NCBI RefSeq assembly: GCF_001412215.1
Contig: NZ_LLWP01000004.1
Location: forward strand, 744,001 to 808,000
Origin: Pedobacter sp. Hv1
Lineage (GTDB): Bacteria > Bacteroidota > Bacteroidia > Sphingobacteriales > Sphingobacteriaceae
Direction: 5' to 3'
DNA length: 64,000 nt
Below, piece by piece: positions 46,923 through 54,498 of this stretch. Numbering within the stretch: position 1 is the stretch's first letter; the number at the start of each line of letters is the position of its first letter. The translations under genes were made by a program, and so were the position numbers. Below the pieces are notes generated by a model. It saw nothing but the letters and a program-made list of their open reading frames with translations, was not told where the DNA came from and did not search any database.

Positions 46923-47489
46923 TTAGGATTGAAAAAATAACTTCTTTAATCTTTGTAAACACTTATACTTCTGTGTTTTGGCATTATCAGTATTGGTATA
47001 GCCAAATTTTTCACAAATATCCTGCATTGATAAGTTATGGATATAAAAATCCTGGATTATCGTTTTGCAAGGTTCGCCCAAATTCTCTAGGGCCACTTTC
47101 ATCTTGTCAAACTGCATGTCTTTTTGTTCATGCTGTTCTATATCTTCATCTACTGCCAGCACATCTTCAAAATCGGCGATGTTATTTGTTTTTTTGCTCT
47201 GCTGTGCTAATTTTTTCAACCAAATGCGTCGGCTTACCGAGTACAAATAGGTTTTTAATTTACTGCTGAGCTCAAAATTGCCGCTTTTAATTTTGTTATA
47301 TAATACAATGATCGCTTCCTGATACACATCTTTTGCATCGTCTTCATCACCGTTATTATTCAATATAAATTGCAAAACCATCGGAAAATACCCCGTATAC
47401 AACTTATTTAGCGCTTCTTCTGAGTTGTTAAGTATACCTAATACTACTTCTCTATCTGTTGGAACTGAACTGCTTAACTTAATACTCAC
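46923..47489 (-). CDS. ECF-type RNA polymerase sigma factor
   Basis: 188 residues from GTG 47487-47489; a TTG one codon upstream is equally placed, and an in-frame TAA precedes it. Region 2 is EEALNKLYTGYFPMVLQFI ... DDAKDVYQEAIIVLYNKI, region 4 is CKTIIQDFYIHNLSMQDICEKFGYTN ... KCLQRLKKLF. No region 3, as expected for ECF sigma factors. Paired with the downstream anti-sigma/protease gene. Two candidate promoters lie upstream, one resembling an ECF promoter (47644-47672), one a housekeeping box (47593-47600). Confidence 0.92.
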   Translation of the reverse strand: MSIKLSSSVPTDREVVLGILNNSEEALNKLYTGYFPMVLQFILNNNGDEDDAKDVYQEAIIVLYNKIKSGNFELSSKLKTYLYSVSRRIWLKKLAQQSKKTNNIADFEDVLAVDEDIEQHEQKDMQFDKMKVALENLGEPCKTIIQDFYIHNLSMQDICEKFGYTNTDNAKTQKYKCLQRLKKLFFQS

Positions 47490-47492
47490 CAA

Positions 47493-47520
47493 TTAATACA
47501 TTTAAACGTGAATGGTAACC
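47493..47520 (-). promoter_or_regulatory. ECF-like motif overlapping the sigma-factor start (GGTTACC-N15-TATTAA)
   Basis: Same sequence pattern as the three other sites, but a transcript starting here would begin inside the gene. It is listed as a sequence match, perhaps a relic or regulator site. Confidence 0.3.
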
Positions 47521-47592
47521 CAATGATAGGCAAAAAAATTATTTTTTGTTTTAAAAAGACGTTTCCCATGGTTGTTTCTCTTTTCAACAGCA

Positions 47593-47600
47593 CAAAAATA
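47593..47600 (-). promoter_or_regulatory. Putative -7 box (TATTTTTG) for the sigma operon
   Basis: Exact TAnnTTTG match about 104 bases upstream of the start; the nearest TTTG lies 28 bases away, too far for a normal -33. Confidence 0.3.
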
Positions 47601-47643
47601 GTTCCATATTATTCCATCATCTTTTGCACAAAAACATCATCCG

Positions 47644-47672
47644 TTAATACCTGCAAATTGCAAATGGTAACC
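47644..47672 (-). promoter_or_regulatory. Candidate ECF-sigma promoter of the sigma operon (GGTTACC-N16-TATTAA)
   Basis: GGTTACC at 47672-47666 and TATTAA at 47649-47644 on the minus strand. Predicted start of transcription is near 47637, leaving a leader of about 145 bases. Similar to the sites at 47697 and 48010. Confidence 0.5.
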
Positions 47673-47696
47673 TCTAAAATTTAAATATATATTTCA

Positions 47697-47724
47697 GGTC
47701 ACCTTTTTGTTTTTTGTGCATTAA
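47697..47724 (+). promoter_or_regulatory. Candidate ECF-sigma promoter (GGTCACC-N15-CATTAA)
   Basis: One mismatch in each half relative to GGTTACC/TATTAA. Shares GGTYACCTTTTT with the site at 48010. Predicted transcript start near 47731, 40 bases before the lipoprotein ATG. Confidence 0.5.
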
Positions 47725-47771
47725 GTTTAAAAATCAACAATCATTAATTTAAAAATTTTAAAACACTACCT

Positions 47772-47975
47772 ATGAAAAACTTATTTAGATTTAGCCTTTT
47801 GGCCATCACTTTTATCCTAATTTTATCTTCATGTCAATTCTTTGGTAACAGTCCGAAAGCGGGAGTTGTAGACTCGAATAAAGTAGACTCTTTGAAGCTA
47901 GATACCTTAAAACAAGACACTTCTGTAGCAAATAAAGCAATCGTAAAGCCTGATTCCATAACACAGAAGCACTAA
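47772..47975 (+). CDS. Small lipoprotein
   Basis: 67 residues. Lipoprotein signal with lipobox LSSC (Cys17). The mature part is short, charged and disordered, with repeats of D(S/T)LK(L/Q)DT type. No known domain. It lies between the ECF sigma operon (divergent) and another small lipoprotein, and has its own ECF-like promoter motif 48 bases upstream. Confidence 0.7.
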   Translation: MKNLFRFSLLAITFILILSSCQFFGNSPKAGVVDSNKVDSLKLDTLKQDTSVANKAIVKPDSITQKH

Positions 47976-48009
47976 ACGAAAATAATTTTAACTTTTTTTC
48001 ACATTTGCG

Positions 48010-48037
48010 GGTTACCTTTTTAACTTTGCAGTATTAA
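48010..48037 (+). promoter_or_regulatory. Candidate ECF-sigma promoter (GGTTACC-N15-TATTAA)
   Basis: Exact GGTTACC (48010-48016) and TATTAA (48032-48037), predicted start near 48044, 32 bases before the lipoprotein ATG. The spacer also contains TAACTTTG (48021-48028), a housekeeping -7 match, so either polymerase form could act here. Confidence 0.5.
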
Positions 48038-48075
48038 CATGTAAAATTAATTAATTATTTAAACAGAAAATTAAA

Positions 48076-48282
48076 ATGAAAAATTTCTTCAAATTAGGCT
48101 TTGTAGCTTTAGCATTATCTTTATCAGTTGTAGCTTGTAACTCTGAGAAAAAAGCAGACGCAACTGATTCTCCAGCAGTTGATACTAACGCAATGGCTCC
48201 TGACACTACTAAAGCTGATACTACTAAAGCTGATACTACTAAAGCAGCAGCTGATACTACTAAAGCAGCAGCAAAACACTAG
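48076..48282 (+). CDS. Small lipoprotein with DTTKA repeats
   Basis: 68 residues. Lipobox VVAC (Cys21). The C-terminal half is a disordered tandem repeat (DTTKADTTKADTTKAAADTT...), encoded by near-identical 15-base units, and ends in KAAAKH. Shape and start (MKNFF..., lipobox near residue 20) recall the preceding small lipoprotein (MKNLF...). No recognised domain. A terminator follows. Confidence 0.75.
   Translation: MKNFFKLGFVALALSLSVVACNSEKKADATDSPAVDTNAMAPDTTKADTTKADTTKAAADTTKAAAKH
48202..48272 (+). repeat. 15-base tandem repeats inside a lipoprotein gene
   Basis: Units of GAYACTACTAAAGCT type: three in direct succession, then two spaced by GCAGCA. All are multiples of three, so copy-number change keeps the frame. 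Confidence 0.85.
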
Positions 48283-48304
48283 TTTCTAGTAAAACTTATA
48301 AAAG

Positions 48305-48333
48305 AGTCCTGGCAATTTGTCAGGACTTTTTTG
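48305..48333 (+). terminator. Intrinsic terminator after the small lipoprotein
   Basis: Stem AGTCCTGGCA / TGTCAGGACT (one G.U), loop ATT, followed by T6. Confidence 0.8.
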
Positions 48334-48384
48334 ATTCCAGACCTTTTTATCAGGGTTTAACTACCATAAATGCCTGATAAATGT

Positions 48385-48392
48385 TAACTTTG
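48385..48392 (+). promoter_or_regulatory. Putative -7 box (TAACTTTG) for purB
   Basis: Exact TAnnTTTG match 23 bases before the purB ATG. Confidence 0.4.
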
Positions 48393-48414
48393 CGGCTGTA
48401 TCAATTTCAATTCA

Positions 48415-49761
48415 ATGAATTTATCTCCGCTCCAAGCTATCTCTCCAGTAGATGGCCGTTATAGAAAGACAACTGTTAAACTTGCCGACTATTTTTCTGA
48501 ATCTGCTTTAATCAAATATCGCGTTTTTGTAGAAATCGAATATTTCATTGCACTATGTGAAGCTCAAATTCCAGGTTTGGAGTCTTTTGACAAAAATTTA
48601 TATACCAAACTTAGGGCAATTCATCAAAATTTTAACGATGCCGACGCACAACAGGTAAAAGATACAGAGAGCATTACCAATCATGATGTAAAAGCTGTAG
48701 AGTATTTCATTAAAACAAAGTTCGATGAACTGAACCTACAACCTTATAAAGAGTTTATCCACTTCGGTTTAACTTCACAAGACATTAACAATACCGCCAT
48801 ACCTTATACCTTTAAGCTTGCCCTTGAAGAAAGTTACTATCCTGCAATTGCAGATTTGATTGAAAAAATAAGTGATTTGGCTAAAGAATGGGAAAACATT
48901 CCTTTATTGGCCCATACGCATGGTCAACCTGCCTCTCCAACTAAATTGGGTAAAGAGTTTATGGTTTTTGCCGAGCGTTTAAATATTCAATTGCAAAACT
49001 TAAAAAACATTCCGAACAATGCTAAATTTGGTGGTGCGACAGGAAATTTCAATGCACACCACATTGCTTATCCTCAAACCAATTGGGTTCAGTTTTCAAA
49101 CAATTTTGTGAATGAAATTTTAGGGTTAAATCGTGCTCAATACACTACGCAAATAGAACATTATGATCAATTTGCTGCACAATGTGATGCTTTAAAACGA
49201 ATTAACAATATCATTATCGATTTAGACAGGGACATTTGGGCTTATATTTCTAAAAATTATTTCAAACAAAAAATCAAAGAAGGCGAAGTTGGCTCTTCGG
49301 CCATGCCACATAAGGTAAATCCTATCGATTTTGAGAATGCCGAAGGAAATGCCGGAATTGCCAATGCTTTGTTTGAATTCTTTGCTGCTAAATTGCCAAT
49401 TTCTCGTTTACAAAGAGATTTAACAGACTCAACAGTACTAAGAAATATTGGCGTTCCGATGGCTCATACCATTATTGCCATTAGCTCTACTTTAAAGGGT
49501 TTAAATAAGATTATCTTAAACAATGAGGCTATTGAAGCTGATCTAGAAAACAATTGGGCTGTTGTGGCAGAGGCTATTCAAACGGTATTAAGACGTGAGG
49601 CTTATCCAAATCCATACGAAGCTTTAAAGGCATTAACCCGTACCAATCAGAAAATTACTGCACAAACCATGGCTGTATTTATTGATGAATTGGACGTGAA
49701 TGATAGCATTAAAGCAGAACTAAAACAAATTACACCTTTTAATTATACTGGGATTTTTTAA
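48415..49761 (+). CDS. purB: Adenylosuccinate lyase
   Basis: 448 residues. Fumarase/aspartase superfamily: the signature GSSAMPHKVNPIDFENAEGN with the flexible catalytic loop, THGQPASPTKLGKE (catalytic His) and TSQDINNTAIP. N-terminal LSPLQAISPVDGRY is typical of PurB. It cleaves SAICAR and adenylosuccinate in purine synthesis. The gap after it is filled by a tandem repeat. Confidence 0.96.
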   Translation: MNLSPLQAISPVDGRYRKTTVKLADYFSESALIKYRVFVEIEYFIALCEAQIPGLESFDKNLYTKLRAIHQNFNDADAQQVKDTESITNHDVKAVEYFIKTKFDELNLQPYKEFIHFGLTSQDINNTAIPYTFKLALEESYYPAIADLIEKISDLAKEWENIPLLAHTHGQPASPTKLGKEFMVFAERLNIQLQNLKNIPNNAKFGGATGNFNAHHIAYPQTNWVQFSNNFVNEILGLNRAQYTTQIEHYDQFAAQCDALKRINNIIIDLDRDIWAYISKNYFKQKIKEGEVGSSAMPHKVNPIDFENAEGNAGIANALFEFFAAKLPISRLQRDLTDSTVLRNIGVPMAHTIIAISSTLKGLNKIILNNEAIEADLENNWAVVAEAIQTVLRREAYPNPYEALKALTRTNQKITAQTMAVFIDELDVNDSIKAELKQITPFNYTGIF

Positions 49762-49765
49762 GTTT

Positions 49766-49870
49766 TAAGTGGTACGTTATAAGTTCTAAGTAGTAAGTGT
49801 TAAGTGGTCCGTTATAAGTTCTAAGTAGTAAGTTTTAAGTAATAAGTTATACGTTTTAAGTGGTGAGTTT
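49766..49870. repeat. AAGTTTTAAGT-family tandem repeat
   Basis: Two adjacent 35-base copies (49766-49800 and 49801-49835) that differ by two bases, built of TAAGTGGT.CGTTATAAG and TTCTAAGTAGTAAGT. Degenerate related words continue to about 49870. Confidence 0.88.
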
Positions 49871-49957
49871 TGGCTTTTAAATGGTGTGTTTAAAGGCATC
49901 ATTTTATAAATGACCTAAAACAGACAACCCTTAGCTACATTTGGTAGTTGAATTAAT

Positions 49958-49965
49958 TATTTTTG
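49958..49965 (+). promoter_or_regulatory. Putative -7 box (TATTTTTG) for the NifU-like gene
   Basis: Exact TAnnTTTG match 19 bases before the ATG; a TTTG at 49940-49943 is closer than the usual spacing. Confidence 0.35.
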
Positions 49966-49983
49966 TAGCATAAAATTATAGAC

Positions 49984-50535
49984 ATGACTATTAACGTATA
50001 TACAGAACTAACTCCTAATCCGGCTACCATGAAGTTTATGGTGAATAAACTTTTAATTAACGGTAGTGAGGATTTTGCGACGAAAGAAAGTGCCGAGCAC
50101 TCTCCTTTTGCTAAAGAACTGTTCAAATTCAACTTTGTTAATGGCGTATTTTTTGCCAGTAACTTTGTAACCGTTACTAAAACTGAAGATGCTGAATGGA
50201 CAGATATTGAAGCCATTTTAAAAGAATTTGTTAAAGGTGCTGTAGAATCTGAACTTAAAATAAAAGAAAATACCGCTGATGAAGCTCCTAATTTTGAAGG
50301 ATCTGACCTAGAAATTAAAATTCAGCAGATCTTACACGATTATGTTCGCCCTGCTGTAGAGCAAGATGGTGGAGCCATTAGCTATAAATCATTTGATGAA
50401 GGTGTGGTAACTGTAGAATTGAGAGGTTCTTGCAGTGGTTGTCCTTCTTCTACCATTACCTTAAAATCGGGTATCCAGAATTTATTGCAAAGAATGGTGC
50501 CAGAAGTTAAAGAAGTAGTTTCTGAAGCACTATAA
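49984..50535 (+). CDS. NifU-like (Nfu) iron-sulfur scaffold protein
   Basis: 183 residues. The N-terminal Nfu_N domain begins TELTPNPATMKFMVN; the C-terminal NifU domain contains YVRPAVEQDGGAISYK and the cluster-binding pair in GSCSGCPSST. It carries and delivers Fe-S clusters in the cytosol. It stands alone between repeat-rich gaps. Confidence 0.94.
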   Translation: MTINVYTELTPNPATMKFMVNKLLINGSEDFATKESAEHSPFAKELFKFNFVNGVFFASNFVTVTKTEDAEWTDIEAILKEFVKGAVESELKIKENTADEAPNFEGSDLEIKIQQILHDYVRPAVEQDGGAISYKSFDEGVVTVELRGSCSGCPSSTITLKSGIQNLLQRMVPEVKEVVSEAL

Positions 50536-50555
50536 TTGCAAGATTCAATAGAAAT

Positions 50556-50590
50556 AAAAAAGTCGTAACCTTTGGTTGCGACTTTTTTTT
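50556..50590. terminator. Bidirectional intrinsic terminator
   Basis: Stem AAAAAAGTCGTAACC / GGTTGCGACTTTTTT (one U.G), loop TTT, between the convergent nfu and phosphatase genes. Confidence 0.87.
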
Positions 50591-50599
50591 ATTCTATTA

Positions 50600-50627
50600 T
50601 TTTGTTTCGTGTCGACACGAAACAAAA
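50600..50627. repeat. Perfect 28-bp palindrome
   Basis: TTTTGTTTCGTGTC / GACACGAAACAAAA, centred on a SalI-type GTCGAC, directly beside the REP-like palindrome. It may be an operator or an insertion-hotspot remnant. Confidence 0.85.
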
Positions 50628-50630
50628 ATG

Positions 50631-50653
50631 GGTCGGGATTTGAAATCCCGACC
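50631..50653. repeat. REP-like palindrome GGTCGGGATTT-g-AAATCCCGACC
   Basis: Perfect 11-bp stem with a single-base centre. Shares the GTCGGGATT core with 27225-27253; such GTCGGGATTT...AATCCCGAC elements recur in Bacteroidota genomes. Confidence 0.85.
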
Positions 50654-50658
50654 AACAC

Positions 50659-51447
50659 TTAAAAGTATTTTTTGATTGTCGCCAAAATCTCTTCGGTAAC
50701 CAGATTATTGGTAGCCAACACTTCCCGTGTTTCTAAAAATTCTTCTCCACCTGCAAAGTTCAAGATGGTACCTCCTGCCTGTTGCACCAAATAGGCACCT
50801 GCTGCAACATCGTACGCATTTAAGTTGTATTCAAAGTAAGCATCGAAACGCCCACAAGCCACATAAGCTAAATCTACGGCCGCAGAGCCAATTCGCCTTA
50901 GTCCATGACACTTCTGCATCATTTCGGTAAATAATTGAATGTATTGTGGTTGTTTATCGAATTGGTAATAAGGAAATCCGGTTGCCAACAAACATTGTGA
51001 AAGATCTGTAGCTTTAGAAACGCGAATTTCTTTATTGTTAAGATAGGCCGCTCCTCCCTTATAGGTAAAAAACATTTCTCCCCTATTGATTTCGTATACT
51101 ACACCAATTACGGGCTGTCCTTCTTCATATAGCGCAATACTGATTGAATAGGTTGGAATGCCATGGATAAAATTGGTTGTCCCATCTAAAGGATCAATGA
51201 TCCAAGTAAAGGTTTTACCTGTTACATTAACCGTTTCTTCTTCTGTAATGAATCCAGCTTCTGGCAACAGCTTGGTTAAGTTTCTGACCAATTGTTTTTC
51301 AGCATTTTTATCTACATAAGACACCAGATCATTCAAACCTTTGTATTCTATCGATTTAGCCTCGAATGACATCGATTCTTTACGAATAAAATTACCTGTT
51401 AAGCGGGTAATTGCAATTACTTTTGAGCACAATAATTCGTAATCCAT
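50659..51447 (-). CDS. Inositol-monophosphatase family protein
   Basis: 262 residues. Metal-binding motifs: the GFITEEE segment, WIIDPLDGTTNFIHGIP, and AAVDLAYVACGRFDAYFEYNLNAYDVAAGA. Family members hydrolyse inositol phosphate, fructose-bisphosphate or 3'-phosphoadenosine phosphate; this sequence cannot be assigned more closely. The lgt gene starts 1158 bases upstream and ends three bases before this start. Confidence 0.93.
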   Translation of the reverse strand: MDYELLCSKVIAITRLTGNFIRKESMSFEAKSIEYKGLNDLVSYVDKNAEKQLVRNLTKLLPEAGFITEEETVNVTGKTFTWIIDPLDGTTNFIHGIPTYSISIALYEEGQPVIGVVYEINRGEMFFTYKGGAAYLNNKEIRVSKATDLSQCLLATGFPYYQFDKQPQYIQLFTEMMQKCHGLRRIGSAAVDLAYVACGRFDAYFEYNLNAYDVAAGAYLVQQAGGTILNFAGGEEFLETREVLATNNLVTEEILATIKKYF

Positions 51448-51450
51448 CTG

Positions 51451-52605
51451 CTAGTAGTTTGCATGTTTCTCTTTGTTCTTGATAGAAAATACAACAAGTA
51501 ATAATCCACAAATGAATAAGATGGTTGAGATTAATTCTGCTTGTGTAAAAGGAATGCCAGCTACTGTATATTTTGAGTTTACACGGATCAATTCGATAAA
51601 GAAACGTTCTACACCATTCATCATCAGATAGATTCCAAACATCATGCCTGGTAAATTAATTTGGCGACGAATTTTCCATAAGATCAGGAATAAAATGAAG
51701 GCGACGATCACCTCATAAATTGGCGTTGGATATACAGGCTGTGGCAATTCGTTACAAAACTTGCCTACACAATTGGCCATCCGTACTCCTTCATTAGCCA
51801 CATTATTGGGATAGGTATAAGCCCACAACCAGTCTGGCAACCAACTAAAAGGTTTTGGGTTTAAGTTGACAATACCCCAATCGCCATCTCCAGACATATG
51901 GCAGCCAATACGGCCCACGCTATAAGCTAACATCATACCTGCTCCACCCACATCAAGCATGTGTAATGGTTTGATGCCATTTTTTTTAGCGATATACAAA
52001 ACAGCTGCTCCACCACAAATTAAACCTCCGTAAAAGGTTAAACCACTAAATGATAGCAAACCTCCTATCGGATCTTGGATAAAAGTATCCCAATGTTCTA
52101 GGTTGTCAAAAATTTTGGCGCCCAAAAAGCCCCAAACTGCTGCCCAAACAATTAAATTGCTCATCAGCTCATGCGGACGAACGGTAACTTCTACCGTTTT
52201 TGGCTTAGGTAATTTTGCTTTTTCTTTCTCTCTGTATTCCCAATAGGCAAATAATGCTGCTAATGCAATACCACCTAATATATTTCCTTTTGTAGAGAGC
52301 AAAACAGTTTGTGCATCGCTTACAAAAAGTTTGTAGTTTAATAAGGCATAAATTAATTTATAACCAACCAAAAAACCGAAAAAGGCATTGGTTAATAAGC
52401 TTACGATATGTGCAGGCTCGCCAATGGTTACTTTTCTTTTTGTTGGATGCAATATCCCCAATGCTTCTTTTCTTTTTAGCTCTTCAGAAAAAGCCCAATA
52501 ACCAGCTACAAAAGCTAAGGCAACAAAAACACCAAAAGTGTTAAATGGAAGTGGCACATCAATGCCAAAAAGATAGTTTAAGAAATGGGAAACGGTAGGA
52601 AACAT
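51451..52605 (-). CDS. lgt: Prolipoprotein diacylglyceryl transferase
   Basis: 384 residues from ATG 52603-52605; a TTG two codons upstream is not needed. Seven-helix Lgt fold with the signature SVGRIGCHMSGDGDWG and YPTPIYEVIVAF. Longer than the roughly 270-290 residues of proteobacterial Lgt because of an insertion of about 90 residues near 110-150, as in Bacteroidota homologues. It attaches diacylglycerol to the lipobox cysteine of prolipoproteins, several of which are encoded in this window. Confidence 0.94.
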   Translation of the reverse strand: MFPTVSHFLNYLFGIDVPLPFNTFGVFVALAFVAGYWAFSEELKRKEALGILHPTKRKVTIGEPAHIVSLLTNAFFGFLVGYKLIYALLNYKLFVSDAQTVLLSTKGNILGGIALAALFAYWEYREKEKAKLPKPKTVEVTVRPHELMSNLIVWAAVWGFLGAKIFDNLEHWDTFIQDPIGGLLSFSGLTFYGGLICGGAAVLYIAKKNGIKPLHMLDVGGAGMMLAYSVGRIGCHMSGDGDWGIVNLNPKPFSWLPDWLWAYTYPNNVANEGVRMANCVGKFCNELPQPVYPTPIYEVIVAFILFLILWKIRRQINLPGMMFGIYLMMNGVERFFIELIRVNSKYTVAGIPFTQAELISTILFICGLLLVVFSIKNKEKHANY

Positions 52606-52634
52606 AGTCAAAAGTTTAGGCGAAGATAATAAAG

Positions 52635-52706
52635 AGTTTTCAGTTTTCAGTTCTGAGTTTTCAGTTGATGATATTAACTGTCAACCTTCAATTGCTAATT
52701 GGGAAC
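52635..52706. repeat. CAGTTTTCAGTT-family words
   Basis: AGTTTTCAGTTTTCAGTTCTGAGTTTTCAGTTGATG and CTGTCAACCTTCAATTGCTAATTGGGAACTG fill the gap between mtaB and lgt. Confidence 0.75.
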
Positions 52707-52710
52707 TGAT

Positions 52711-54030
52711 TTAATGTGTGTAAACTGTTTCTAGTTCGGCTACTTCAACCTCACCATCTGCTAACAGCTCAACCAATTTGACATTTTTAAGCTCGTTGAC
52801 CATAATTGGGTCGTATTTGGCCTTTACTTTTACATAGTTTTTGGTAAAACCATGCATGTATCCATTTTTCTGATCGTCTTCAAAAAGTACCTGAGCATGA
52901 GAACCAATTTGCGATTGATAAAAGGCTCTTCTTTTTTTATCGGAAAGGATATGCAACATTTTATTCCGGTCAAATCGTGTGCTACCTGCTACTTTGCCCT
53001 TCATTTCGGCAGCTTCAGTCTGTTCACGCTCTGAATAGGTAAACACGTGTAAATAAGAGATATCCAATTCATTTAAGAATTGATAGGTATCTAAAAAGTC
53101 GTCGTGTGTTTCGCCCGGAAAACCAACAATTACATCTACCCCAATACAGCAATTTGGCATTACTGCTTTAATTTTGGCTACACGCTCGGTATAGAGTTCG
53201 CGTTGGTAGCGTCTTTTCATCAAGCCTAAAATCTTGTTAGATCCAGACTGTAATGGAATATGAAAATGAGGTACAAATCTTTTGGATGTTGCGACAAACT
53301 CAATGATTTCATTGCTCAGTAAATTTGGCTCAATTGAAGAAATCCGAATTCTTTCAATCCCTTCTACTTCATCTAAAGCTTTAACCAGGTCAAAGAATTT
53401 ATTTTCTCTTTTTCCTTCACGAATACCAAAATCGCCAAGGTTTACCCCGGTTAGCACAATTTCTTTTACTCCACTTGCAGCAATTTGGGTAGCTCGGTTC
53501 ACCACATTTTCAATGGTATCGCTCCTACTTCCACCGCGTGCCAATGGAATGGTACAATAGGTACATGGGTAATCGCAACCATCCTGAACTTTCAAAAAAG
53601 TACGGGTTCTATCGCCAATAGAATAGGCTGCAATAAAATTATGGTTTACTTTTTCAATGTTTTGCTGGTGTACAATCGCCTTTGGATTTTTGGTCAGATC
53701 TGAAATAAATTCAACAATCCTAAATTTCTCTGCAGCACCTAAAACCATATCAACTCCTTCAATTTCAGCAATTTCTGTTGGTTTTAACTGTGCATAACAT
53801 CCTACAATGGTAATGTAAGCGTTCGGCGAATATTTCAAGGCTTCTTTGACAACTTTCCTGCATTTTTTATCTGCATGGTCTGTAACGGAGCACGTATTGA
53901 TCACATATACATCTGCAGCATCGGTAAATTCAACTACAGCATAACCTGCATCGGTAAACAAACGACCAATACTTGAGGTTTCTGAAAAGTTTAGCTTACA
54001 GCCAAGTGTATAAAATGCAACTTTTTTCAT
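52711..54030 (-). CDS. mtaB: tRNA t6A37 methylthiotransferase MtaB
   Basis: 439 residues. N-terminal UPF0004 domain (FYTLGCKLNFSETS, CSVTDHADKKCRKVV, GCYAQLKP) supplies three cysteines for one 4Fe-4S cluster; the radical-SAM cluster is CDYPCTYC. VDVIVGFPGETHDDF and a C-terminal TRAM domain complete it. It adds the 2-methylthio group to t6A37 of tRNAs. Confidence 0.94.
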   Translation of the reverse strand: MKKVAFYTLGCKLNFSETSSIGRLFTDAGYAVVEFTDAADVYVINTCSVTDHADKKCRKVVKEALKYSPNAYITIVGCYAQLKPTEIAEIEGVDMVLGAAEKFRIVEFISDLTKNPKAIVHQQNIEKVNHNFIAAYSIGDRTRTFLKVQDGCDYPCTYCTIPLARGGSRSDTIENVVNRATQIAASGVKEIVLTGVNLGDFGIREGKRENKFFDLVKALDEVEGIERIRISSIEPNLLSNEIIEFVATSKRFVPHFHIPLQSGSNKILGLMKRRYQRELYTERVAKIKAVMPNCCIGVDVIVGFPGETHDDFLDTYQFLNELDISYLHVFTYSEREQTEAAEMKGKVAGSTRFDRNKMLHILSDKKRRAFYQSQIGSHAQVLFEDDQKNGYMHGFTKNYVKVKAKYDPIMVNELKNVKLVELLADGEVEVAELETVYTH

Positions 54031-54054
54031 GGAGGATGCAAAGATAAGAATTTG

Positions 54055-54480
54055 AGACGAGTATTAAGACAGGAGATTTGCAGTGAGTTAGAAACCTTAC
54101 AAGAATATTAGAATAGGTGGAGGGAATGGGTAATAGGAAATAGAGAATAGCTTGGAGGAAATAGGGAATGGTAAATGGACGATGGAAAAGGTAAAATGGA
54201 ACTAGAGTTAAAGGTTGAAAGTGTAAAGTTAAAAGTTGTACGTTTTAAGTTATAAGTTGATTTATTCACAAAATGTGATGTTTGTTAAATGTGTTCACAA
54301 AATTGGTATGCTTTGCTAAATCTTTATACTTGGTACTAACTACTTTCTGCTTAGTACTTTTTACTAATGAACTATTGAACAGGTTAGCATGATGTCTTTA
54401 TACTTTTTACTTGGTACTTTATACTAATGACCAATGAACTAATAAGTCTTAGTACTTTATACTTGGTACTTTTTACTAAT
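54055..54480. repeat. Mosaic of several degenerate short-word repeat families
   Basis: Gap of 468 bases without a gene. In order: GGAGATTTGCAGTGAG; GGGAATGGGTAATAGGAAATAGAGAATAG; AAAGTTAAAAGTTGTACGTTTTAAGTTATAAG; then three runs of CTTTATACTTGGTACTT (near 54321, 54396, 54445) alternating with ACTAATGACCAATGAACTAATAAG. Each family also occurs in another gap of the window. Confidence 0.85.
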
Positions 54481-54498
54481 GAACCAATGCCCAATGAG

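Noticed and set aside
47493-47520. Functional ECF promoter at the sigma gene start
   Set aside because: A transcript from it would start inside the coding region near 47486, and no in-frame start follows before conserved region 2. Kept as a motif match at low confidence.
48202-48272. CRISPR-like array
   Set aside because: Units are 15 bases without spacers and encode a protein repeat; no cas genes anywhere in the window.
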